Of a DNA stretch of 64,000 nt, positions 34,864 through 47,100 are shown one piece after another. Within the stretch, counting starts at the first letter, position 1; every line of letters starts with the position of its first letter. This stretch comes from Corbicula japonica. Lineage: Eukaryota > Mollusca > Bivalvia > Venerida > Cyrenidae. The position numbers and the translations under genes were made by a program. A model generated the notes under the pieces. That model saw only the letters and a program-made list of their open reading frames with translations. It had not been told where the DNA came from and did not search any database. The stretch is from assembly GCA_038501625.1 (NCBI GenBank), contig JAZAYU010000694.1, positions 1 to 64,000 of the forward strand, given 5' to 3'.

Positions 34864-35188
34864 GTTCTACCAAGACAGCTGATTGTTACATGTATTCTTG
34901 TCCTGAGCATCATATCTGTCCTCTTCTTCAAACTGTCCATTGATTCGACGTCTTTCAATTTCGCATACACTCTGGACCATTTACATCCAGGGAAGAATGA
35001 TATAATTATCTGGAAATACTAATCAGGACAACGGTGGGAGGCTACAAACTTTCTCGAATCTCAGTTTATCGTTAAGAAAACAATTTGACAATATTCAACG
35101 GCAACTCAGCTTACATCCGGCCAAAAAGCAAATTTTCAAACAGTCGATAAAATCAGGTCGTTTTGTTTCCATAGACCTGATGAATGAG
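34864..35188 (+). CDS. CHST15-like exon 1 seen: membrane anchor and stem
   Basis: After TTTTCAG the frame reads LPRQLIVTCILVLSIISVLF, a typical type II signal anchor with basic residues before it, then a stem. A TAA at 35020-35022 stops this frame. Immediately after it the +1 frame is open to the GTAAAA donor (KQFDNIQRQLSLHPAKKQ ... DLMNE). The open parts of the two frames overlap only at about 35010-35022, so one extra base there explains the break. The exon ends in phase 0, as the next exon requires. Confidence 0.75.
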
Positions 35189-38100
35189 GTAAAACATCGT
35201 GTTTTGTCTTATCTTGTCAAATAATTGACTATAGAATATAGGGATGTCAACGGATATCCGGATATCCGTTCGAAAAACTGGATATCCGGCTCGAATTTGT
35301 CATCGGGATATTCGTTTAGAAAATGTTGATTTACACAGCTTTCAATTGTTTAAATTATAAACTTTTGTGAGATTTATTTAACAACTGAAAAAGAACATAC
35401 AAGTAAATGTAACTTTTGAGGATATTTGTTTTATTGTTCCTATTGAATTAAAATATTAAAATCATGAAGCGTTTATATCCATGAAAACGACATATAAGTA
35501 ATAACAAACCATTTGTATTCGGATATCCGTTCGGATCGTTCAACTGATATCTGGATCATTAATTCGGTATCCGTTGACATCCCTCCTATAGATACATGTA
35601 CACACTAAGCAGATTTTTATAAATTGGTTATAATTCACTGTAAAATAAACGTAAATACATCTTTTTTCTATTGAAGACCAACAGAATATTTACAGATCCC
35701 GTTGGTACATATTCCTTGCCATATTCTTTCCATCGGTGAAAGTCGTAAATCTTTGTGATAAAAAATATTGCTAAAACACTGAAGATCTTAGTTGAGTGCT
35801 TGTTTGGAAAACATAATATTTTATTTCTCTAGGGGCCATTCAATTGTTTGCCAAATTACAAAAATCCTTGCTGGGTTGATATTAAAAGAAACATAACAGA
35901 CCCTCCCGTGAGATGTCTCCCGTATTTTTACTTAATTGGTGCTCCGAAATCTGGGACCACGGATCTGTTTAAGAGATTGGTACAGCATCGGCAGGTGTCG
36001 GACTACTTCACTAAGAAACATCACTGGTTGACTAGGAGACATTACTGTTCGTATCTTGTTTTGTTTTTGTTTTGTTTCTATTTTAAGTAATGAATAACTG
36101 TATCCTTTTCTCAAAAATGTTGCCTCCTGTGTAAAATCTTATTTAATTTCATTAGTTATATAACTTAAAGGTTATTGTTTTAATCGCAAAAGATTTCTTA
36201 GAGTGTTCATAGGAGCTATCATCCGGTAGGTCGGTGGGGCAATATGTGACAAAACATTTGCTGAATTGAAAATAGCTTTACCTAAAAATTCCTAAATTCT
36301 ATTAACACAATTACTAAATATCAATCGTTTTGAATACTCACGTGCGTTGTTTGATACTGGAATAAACATGTATTGCCCTTTAAAAGAAAGATTGTAGAGA
36401 GAAACCATCTATTTTTTATTATATATTGACGCGATCACGAAATAAAAGTCCAATACAACAATTATATCTCATATTTTTGTCAGTATTATTTTACACAGGT
36501 GGACAATGAAAAACTTGATAGTTGTGTTGTTAAGGTTTTGTTTGAAGTAAACATAATTATAGATCTAGCTTTTTTCTCTACGGTTTAACTTTTCCTATCA
36601 TATGTAAAATAATGATACATTAATTACATTTATTTGTGCATTTTTCCTATCATATGTAAAATAAAGATACATTAACTACATTTATTTGTGCACTTTTCCT
36701 ATCATATGTAAATAATGATACATTATTTACAATTATTTTGTGCATTTGGTCGAGAGAATTTGCTAATATTCTTTGAGCGATGACAGTAACATTACGTAAA
36801 ATTGTGTTCCGGTCATTAACTTCATGATTGTTTGATCTGCTGCCAAGCGGAGGTCAGAACAATGATTTTTCTTGGTCATAAGTTAGTCCAGATTCAGCTA
36901 ACTACTAGTACATGTACCACTGGGTAATAATCTTGATAGTTTTGCATTGTTAGTCAATATTTTACAAAAAATGGAGTATGCTTATCAGGAATTGCCGGAC
37001 CAAGAAAACAAAGCCTCACCATGCAGTCAGAAAATAGAAAGGAAACGAGAAAGTATATTTATTCAAATATCAAACTTCAAACAAGACCCCACAAACAATT
37101 TACAAAAAAGAAAAAAAATAATAGAGCCGGGACAACAACACTTTGGTTGCGTTCGATTAACTATCCACATTTAAGACAAACATTTAATACATCTTAACTA
37201 CCGTTTTCTTTTATTATGTCACATGTTTCCGTTCACAGCGCATGATATTCGTACTTCTATTGTTACAGATGGAACAGAGGGACGATCTGATTTATCAAAC
37301 TATCTCAAAATATATGCTGCAGCTTCTAGAGAATTATTCTTTAAGAAAGATAAAGAGAATCTATTCGGTGAAGATCAAGGTATCTCAACCCGAGGGTAAT
37401 GCTTTCCAGACGGAAACGAGGCTGTTTCTAGATTTATTGACTCGGTTATTTTGGGGGTGTGACCAATCGCGTTGCGTCTATTTATAGTTCATGTAATAAT
37501 TCTTGTTATTCTTTATAATTTTACTGAGCCAAACGTATTGATCGTCTATATGTTTATCTTGGAAGTTGTCGTTCCAGTTTCTAAAGGTTAAAAAAAAGAA
37601 ACAAAAATACGTGGTTGTGAAAAAATTAAGCGTTGGAATTTGTTTTTATTATGCCCCCGCCATGAAATGGCGACGGGCATTAAAAGTTGCTCCTGTTCGT
37701 CCATCCGTCCGTCCGATATTCTCGTGAACGCAACTCCTCCTACAATACTGGTGGGAATTTAATGAAACTTTACCACAATGCTTTGCCTGATATGTTGTTC
37801 TGCATAAAGGTGGGGTTTCGCTCTCACATGTTACGTTCAGAAGTTATGGCCCTTTGATTCTTCCATTTACATTAGTTTTAATAGGAATACATCTCGTGAA
37901 CGCAACTCCTCCTACACTACTGGTGGGAATTTAATCAATCTTTACCACAATGCTTTGCCTGATATGTTGTTGTGCATAAAGGTGGGGTTTCGCTCTTACA
38001 TGTTCCGTTCAGAAGTTATGGCCCTTTGATACTTCTATTTACATGAGTTTTAATAGGAATACATCTCGTGAACGCAACTCCTCCTTCACTACTGGTGGGA

Positions 38101-41100
38101 ATTTGATGAAACTTTACCACAATGCTTTGCCTGATATGTTGTTGTGCATACAGGTGGATTTCGCTCTTACATGTTCCGTTCAGAAGTTATGGCCCTTTGA
38201 TAATTCCATTTACATTAGTTTTAATAAGAATATATCTTGTTTCTTATATTTTGTGTTAAGCAAATTATGCATTTTGCCCAAAACTTTAAAACTACTTGAG
38301 ATAATGCCTTGAAACTTGAAATATATTTTCACCATTTAAATCTACATCATAACCAACAAGTCATAACCCTGCTTCCAATATTTCTCAAATTATGCCCCCT
38401 TTTCACTTACATTTTGTGTTAAGCAAAATATACACTTAGCCCTTAACTTTAAAACTTCTTATTGGATTTTAAAATAACTTGGTATAATTGTTTACCATAT
38501 CAAGACGGTGTGTCACGTACAATACCCAAGCCGTAGGTAAAAGTTCAAGGTCACTGTTACTTAAAATAGAACTTTATTGTCCGGGCTGTAACTTTGTTAT
38601 GAATGGAGTGATTTCAATATAACTTGGCACATGTTTGCAATGACATTGCGGTGTGTCACATACAATAACCATGCCTGTAGGTCCAAGGTCAAGGTCACTG
38701 TTACTAAAAATATGATTTTCTTGCAAAATCGTGTCCGCTCGGTGACTTTGTTATTTCTTATTGGATTTTTAATAAACTTGGTATAATTGTAAACCATATC
38801 AAGACGGTGTTTCATATACATATCCAAGCCTATAGGTCTCAGGTCAAGGTCACTGTTACTAAAAATAGAATTTTATTGTCCGAGCTGTTACTTTGCTATG
38901 AATGGAGGGATTTCAAAATAACTTTGCACAAATGTTCATCATGACAAGGCGGTATGTCCGCACAATACCCATGTCTGTCGATCCAAGGTCAAGGTCACTG
39001 TTACTAAAAATAGAATTTTCTTGTCCAGGCAGTAACTTCGTTATGAATGGAGGGATTTAAAGAAAACTTGACACAAATGTTCACCATGACAGGGCGGTGT
39101 GTCGCGTATCATACCCATACCTGTAGGTCAAAGGTGGAGGTCACTGTTACTAAAAATAGAATTGTACTGGCTGTAACTTTGTTATGAATTGAGGTATTTC
39201 AAAATAACTTTGCACAAATGTTCACTATGACAAGACTATGTAATTTGTCCGCACAATAACCAAGCCTGTAAGTCCAAGGTCAAGATCACTGTTACTAAAA
39301 ATGGAATTTCTTGTCATGGTTGTAACTTCATTATGAATGGATGGATTACAAAATAACTTGACACAAATGTTCACCATGACAGGGAGGTGTATCGCGTACC
39401 ATGCCCATGCCTGTTGGTCAAGGTCACTGTTAAAAATAGAATTCTCTTGTCCGGGCTGTAACTTCGTTAGGAATAGAGTGATTTCAAAATAACTTGACAC
39501 AAATGTTCATCATGACAAGATAGTGTGTCGCATACCATGCCCATGCCTGTAGGTCCAAGGTCAAGGTCACTGTTACTAAAATAGATTTTTTTGTCAGGGT
39601 TGTAACTACATTAGGAATAGAGTAATTTCAAAATGACTTGGCAGAAATGTTCACCATGACAAGGTGGTGAGTGGTGTACCATGTCCATGCCTGTAGGTCC
39701 AAGGTAAAGGTCACTGTTATTAAAAATAGAATTTTCTTGTCCGGGTTATAACTTTGCTTTGAATAGAGGGTTTTTAAAATAACTTGGCACAAATGTTCAC
39801 CATGACAAGGCGGTGTGTTGGATACATTACCCATGCCTGTAAGTCCAAGGTCAAGGTCCCAGTTACTAAAACTTGAATTTACTTGTTCAGGCTATAACTT
39901 CTTTATGAATGAAGGGATTTCAAAATAACTTGGCACAAATGTTCACTATAACATTGCATTGCATTACCACCAATTTCTTCACAGACTTTTCGGAATAAGA
40001 GGAAAACAGTGCCACAAATACAAATAATTTACTTGATCTTCAAGTTTATGCATATGCTTATAATTACTCGCACATCACTGTCTTTGAAATGCTATTATTC
40101 CCATCATTGCACGTGAGTATCTGAAAACGATGCATAGCGGGGGCATCCGAGACCTATGGACACTTTTCTAGTTGTCCCCCGCCGATGAAATCGGGAGGGG
40201 GATATTGTTTTGGCGTTGTCCGTCCGTCACGGTGTCACGGCGTCACGTCGTCATGTCGTCACGTCGTCACGCTGTCCGTCCGAATTTCGTTTCCGCGCTA
40301 TTTCTCCGCAACCACTGGATGGATTTCAACGAAATTTGGTGGGAATCATCAGTACCAAGAGGAGATGCGCATATCGTCGTCTTGTTCCGGTCAGACCATT
40401 TAACACAGAGTTATGGCCCTTTGATAACCTATGCATTATGTATATAGAGCAGTATTCGTTTCCGCGCTATTTCTCTGCAACTACTGTATGGATTTCAATG
40501 AAACTTGGTGGGAACCATCAGTACCAAGAGGAAATGCGCATATCGTCGTCTTGTTCCGGTCAGACCATTTAACACAGAGTTATTGCCCTTTGATAAACTA
40601 TGCATTATGTATATAGAGCAGTGTTTGTTTCCGCGCTATTTCTCTGCAACTACTGTATGGATTTCACTGAAACTTGCTGAAAACCATCTTTACCAAGAGG
40701 AGATGCGCATATCGTCGTCTTGTTGACATCAGACTATTTCAATGGGTTAATCCCCTTTCATAACTTATGCATTATGCATATAGTGCAGTATTCATTTCCG
40801 TGCCATTTCTCTGCAACTACCAGATGGATTTCAATGAATCTTTCTGAGAACCATCAATATCGAGAGGAGATGCGCATATCATCGTCTTGTTCCAGTCAGA
40901 CTGTTGAACACAGAGTTACGGCCCTTTGATAACTTATGCATTATGCATATAGAGCAGTATTCATTTCCTTGCTATTTCTCTGCAACTACTGAATGTATTT
41001 CAATGAAACTTTCTGAAAACCATCAATACCAAGAAGAGATGCGCATGTCATCGTCTTGTTCCAGTCAGACTGTTTAACACAGAGTTATTGCCCTTTGATA

Positions 41101-44100
41101 ACTTATGTTTTATGCATATAGAGTAGTATTCATTTCTGCGCTATTTCTCTGCAACTACTGGATGGATTTCAATAAATCTTTCTGAGAACCATCAATACCA
41201 AGAGGAGATGCGCATATCATCGTCTTGTTCTGGTCAGACTGTTTAACACAGAGTTACGGCTCTTTGATAACTTATGCATTATGCTTATAGAGCAGTATTC
41301 ATTTCCCAGCTATTTCTCTGCAACTACTGAATGGAATTCAATGAAACTTTCTTGAAACCATCAATACCAAGAAGAGCTGCACATGTCATTGTCTTGTTCC
41401 GGTCAGACTGTTTATCACAGAGTTATGGCTCTTTGATAACTTATGCATTATGCATATAGAGCAGTATTTGTTTCCGTGCAACTTTTGGATGGATTTCAAT
41501 GAAACACTTTCTGGAAACCATCTATACCAAGAGGAAATGCGCATATCACCCTCTTGTTCCCGTCAGACTATTTAACACATGGTTATGGCAGTATTCGTTT
41601 CCCCTATTTCTCTGCAACTACTGGAAGGATTTCAATTAATCTTTCTGAGAACCATAACAGATGTGTATATTGTTATCTTGTTCCAGTTGGACTGTAACAC
41701 AGAGTTATTGCCCTTTGATAACTTATGTATGATGCATATAGAGAAGTATTTGTTTCCGCTCTATTTCTTTGCAAGTTCTTGATGGATTGAAATGAAACTT
41801 TCTGGGAAACATCAATACTGAGATGAGATGCACATTTTGTCATCTTGTTCCGGTCAGACTATTTAACACAGAGTTATTACCCTTTGATAACTAATGTATT
41901 ATGCATATAGAGCAGAATTTGTTTCCGCGCTATTTCTCTGCAACTACTGGGTGGATTTTAATGAAACTTTCTGGAAACAATCAATACAAAAAGGAGACGC
42001 GCATATTGTCATCTTGTAACTAATACATGCATCTGACCTGTTTGATATCCAAATTGTGATAACTTTAATGACATAAAATATCTTCAAAGTTTGTAATTCG
42101 TTAAGAAATCAAAATCAGTTTTGAATTAAAAAAAGCGTCGGTGTTACAGCTTCAGTTTTGTTGAAACATTTACTTTGCCAAACACAATTGAGGCACGCCA
42201 CGGGAAAAGGTACCTTCGGTCCTTTTTATGTCATTTTTATTGTTACTATATTTAGAAAGAACTTTAAAATGTTTATTATTTTCTCATAACAAAACAGTGA
42301 TTTTGTTACATATTTTGACAATAGAATGGTATTTTTTTTCCGCGAATTGCATAATAATTAATGTCGTCTGCTCAACTTTATGACGTCGTTTCAATGATTG
42401 ACGTCAACTGCCCAAAGGTACCTTTTCCTGTGGCGTGCCTCAATTGTTTTACATGCTTTCAGACGGCGATTTTCCTCATGCAACATCTTACGGGGTTTAT
42501 ATATGACAGCTTGTTCATTAATCTAGAGATTGCAATGATGTTCAAGATTTCAATAAAAGTTATAATAGTATTTGCGTAACAGAAAACAGGTTATCGCTGT
42601 CACAAATTAAGTAAAACCTTTTGCAAGTTTTATCGCCGATGCCCAGAATAAATTAATTAAATACAGGTGCAGTTTAAAATCACTATTGCAAAAAGGTATT
42701 TCACAGCCATATTTATAGATTTAATTTATAGCGCTCTGCAGGCCTGGTGATTAACCCATCTAGAGTTGATCGATAAGCTTTTTATCCCCCTGGTGATTAA
42801 CCCATTTAGAGTTGATCGATAAGCTTTTTATCCCCCGCCGATGAAATCGGGAGGGGGATATTGTTTTGGCGTTATCCGTCCGTCACGTCGTCACGGTGTC
42901 ACGTCGTCACGCTGTCCGTCCGAATTTCGTTTCCGGGCTATTTCTCTGCAACCACTGTATGGATTTCAATGAAACTTTGTGGGAACTATCAGTACCAAGA
43001 GGAGATGCGCACACCGTCGTCTTGTTTCGGTCAGACCATTTAACTCAGAGTTATGGTCCTTTGATAACCTATGCATTATGTATATAGAGCAGTATTCGTT
43101 TCCGTGCTATTTCTCAGCAACTACTGAATGGATTTCAATGAAACTTGCTAAAAACCATCTATACCAAGGGGAGATGCGCATATCGTGGTCTTGTTATGGT
43201 CAGACCATTTAACACAGAGTTATTGCCCTTTGATAACCTATGCATTATGCATATAGAGCAGTATTCGTTTCCGCGCTATTTCTCTGTAACTAGCGGATGG
43301 ATTTCACTGAATCTTTCTGAGAACCATCAACATCAACAGGAGATGCGCATGTCATTGTCTTGTTCCAGTCAAACCATTTAACGCAGAGTTATTGCCCTTT
43401 GATAACTTGTGCATTATGCATATAGAGCAGTATTTGTTTCCGTGCTATTTCTCTGCAACTACTGAATGGATTTCAATGAAACTTGCTGAAAACCATCTAT
43501 ACCAAGAGGAGATGTGCATTTCGTTTTCTTGTTTCGGTCAGACCATTTAACACTGAGTTATTGCCCTTTGATAACTTATGCATTATGCATATAGAGCAGT
43601 ATTGGTTTCCACGCTATTTCTCTGTAACTAGCGGATGGGTTTCAATGAATCTTTCTGAGAACCATCAGTACCAACAGCAGATGTGCATGTCCTCCTCTTG
43701 TTCCAGTCAGACTGTTTGAACACAGAGTTATTGCCCTTTGATAACTTATGCATTTTGCATATAGAACAGTATTCATTCCCGCGCTTTTTCTCTGCAACTA
43801 CAGGATGGATTTCAATGAATCTTTCTGAGAACCATTAATACCAAGAGGAGATGCGCATATTGTCGTCCTGTTCCAGTCAGACCGTTGAACAGAAAGCTTA
43901 ACATGTTTACACATGTGATATTTATAACCTGGTTATTCACTTTATGCTTATTATAAAAAAGAATATGTTGGTAACTATTTAATAAGTACTTAAATGTTCC
44001 ATTTTGCATTTTGCAAACAGTTTTAGTACATTTTATTATTTACAACAATTTAATAGCAATAAACATATTAATTATCTTCCTATATTACAATATGAGATTT

Positions 44101-47100
44101 TATTTATAGTTAATTTTAGTAGAAAAATAACATTCTTTTCCAACTGTAAGCATTATTATCTAACTAATAACTTGCATTTAACTAAATAAATGATTCCATG
44201 CAAAAAAATGTTACAAATAAAGTACTCTTTAATTTAAGGTGTAAATATATGCTTATCACTGTTCACTTGGACAAGAAAGAGTCTATGTATTATTTTCTTA
44301 CTATTATCTTGCAAAATGATATGATTCCATTCACAAAAAAGTTACAAATAAAACTTTCTTTAATTTAACATTAGGTGTAAATATATGCTTATCACTGTTA
44401 ACTTGGACAAGAAAGATTCCAAGATTACATTCTCCAGGTGTTTCAGGCAATTTGATCTCCATTAGTGTAAACAGATTAGCTACAGTTAATTGAATACCCT
44501 AACATGAACTTTGTATGACCGCAGCATAGCCTGAATTCCTGCTGGACTCAAACCAATTGCCACCAGTCCCTATGTTCTGGGAGATAAGGGAAGTAAAGTG
44601 CATATCAATAAGGTACCTGCAGGAGTTGCTCTTCGTGGAGGAATTGGTGATTATTGTATTAGTGATATGAGAGTATATAACAGAACATAGGGACGGGAGC
44701 CAGTCTAATCATTCTGTTGTTCCTGTCAGATTATTTAACACAGAGTTATGGTGCTTTGAAAACTTATGCAGTATGCATATTATAGAGCAGTATTCTTTTC
44801 CTCTATTTCTCTGCAAGTACTGGATGGATATCAATTTATCTTTCTCAGATTTACCATCAATACCAAGAAGAGATGTATATATTGTTGTGTTGTTCCAGTC
44901 AGACTGTTTAACACAGAGTTATTGCCCTTTGATAACTTATGCATGATGCATATAGAGCAGTATTTGTTTCAGCTCTATTTCTTTGCAACTTCTCAATGGA
45001 TTAAAATGAAACTTTCTGGGAAACATCAATACTGAGACGAGATGCCCATTTTGTCATCTTGTTCGAGTCAGACTGTTTAACACAGAGTTATTGCCCTTTG
45101 ATAACTTATGCATTATGCATACAGAGCAGAATTTGTTTCCGCGCTATTTCGCTGCAAATACTGGATGGATTTTTATGAAACTTTCTGGGAACCATCAATA
45201 CTAAGAGGAGACGCGCATATTGTAATCTTGTTTTAGTCAGATCCTTTAACACAGAGTTATGGCCGTTTGATAAGTTATGCATTTTGCATGTAGAGCAGTA
45301 TTTGTTTCCTTGCTATTTCTCAGCAGGAATCCATGGAAACCATCAATACCAAGACAAAATGCCCCTGATTGTTGTCTTGTTCTGGTCTGACTGTTTAACA
45401 CAGAGTTATGGCCCTTTGATAACTTATGCACTATGCATATAGAGTAGTATTAGTTTATATGCTATTTCTATGCAACCTCTGCATGGATTTCTATTAAATA
45501 CAGCGCTATATTTTTACTACTGCGTTCATCATTTCTACAACTTGAAGACTTTTCGTCTCATTTTTATATTCTGGTAAGCTGCCAAACCCTTTTCACCATC
45601 TGAAGTTGTTTTTCACCTTTTTTGCCTTCAAATCTAAATAAAGCCCTATGTCTTCAGCTGTTGTGTTAGTAATAACCAGTACTCGGCGGTAAATATAAAT
45701 TCAACGAATTTGCTTGTTTTTTTTATTTCAGGTAAAGTTTGTTGACAGAAGATACAACATAACATTATTTTTACATTTTCGAGAAATAACAGTACAATTC
45801 TGGACATGTTTCTGACAAAGCAATAGTATTATCAAATTAACACAAATATTTTTATAGAATATATCATAGAGTTGCATTCAAGTCGTTAGTGTCGTTATTC
45901 ATCCTTAAACAATGATACATTTTCAACATTAAACTTTTCTATTTTTTTAAAAAGCTTGCCTCTTTGGTTGCAGGACGGTAGCAGAGGTTCAGGAGTTAAT
46001 GAAGGTTTATAGGGAAGTATTTACAAGAACATAGACGCTCGATTTGTTTCTTTTATCGTGGTACTCTGGTTTCGGTAAGGTCATTGAGTACCCACTCATT
46101 TGGCTTTGCAATACTTTTACATTGTAGCTTTTATGGCCATTCCTGATATGCACATTTCAAATGTAGGTGACTGCAGCGCATCCACAATGTGGGATAATGA
46201 CTACTGGACACATCTGCCGCAGTTTGAACACCTGAAAGAACCCCTGTACACCAATGCAGATTATATTCATCATTTAAATCCAAAGGCAAAAAATAAAGCA
46301 ATCTTACGGAATCCAGTAGACAGGTATGGGGGACACTAAATCCACGAACAAGTACATCGCTGTTAATGAAAATATAGCCATGATATAAACTTCATGTTGC
46401 TAGTACAATGTAATATACAATTATTTACTTATTAGCTGGGAAATATGCTGTGATATTGACCTAAAAAATCGTTATTGACCGAGGCGATAGCCGAGGTCAA
46501 TAACGATTTTTGCGGTCAATATCAACAGCATATTTCCCAGCTAATAAGTAAATAACTGTTTTATTACATGAACTATAAATAGATAATATAAAAGATGGAA
46601 ACTTTTGCATTCTATTTATAGACAGGTCAATATCAGCGAAAGCGGGTCAATATCTAGATTTATTGACTCGGTTATTTTGGGGCTGTGACCAATCGCGTTG
46701 CGTCTATTTATAGTTCATGTAATAATCCATATTATTATCCTCAGGATGTAAAGTTTGTTCTTTGAAAAAAAAAGAATATGAAGTACTCACGAACAAAACA
46801 TAACACTGGGTATAGAAATCCTGCATAATATGTGTGAAAATCTTGAATAGTAATCGTTATATTACAATAATTTGAATTACATATAATATCACAAAGATAT
46901 AGTCAGATAACATGCGACAAGTATTCAATTATAACGCAATTTGTACATGTTGATCTTTCAAAATACGATTTACCCATTGGCTAAGACATTCTACAGAAGA
47001 CGTTTAACTTATTAGAATTGAAGTAATTATTTTAAAACTGTTTTCTTATAACGGAATACCTATTTGATGCCTCCACTTATTGGGAGACATAAAGAATTGC

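Noticed and set aside
40172..40929. Protein-coding genes in the 169-bp arrays
   Set aside because: Frames are produced by the monomer sequence, change frame from unit to unit and have no start or splice signals.
45970..46080. Extra CHST15-like exon after TTGCAG|GACGGTAGC
   Set aside because: The frame stops after 12 codons and similarity to exon 3 is too weak to claim a duplicate exon.
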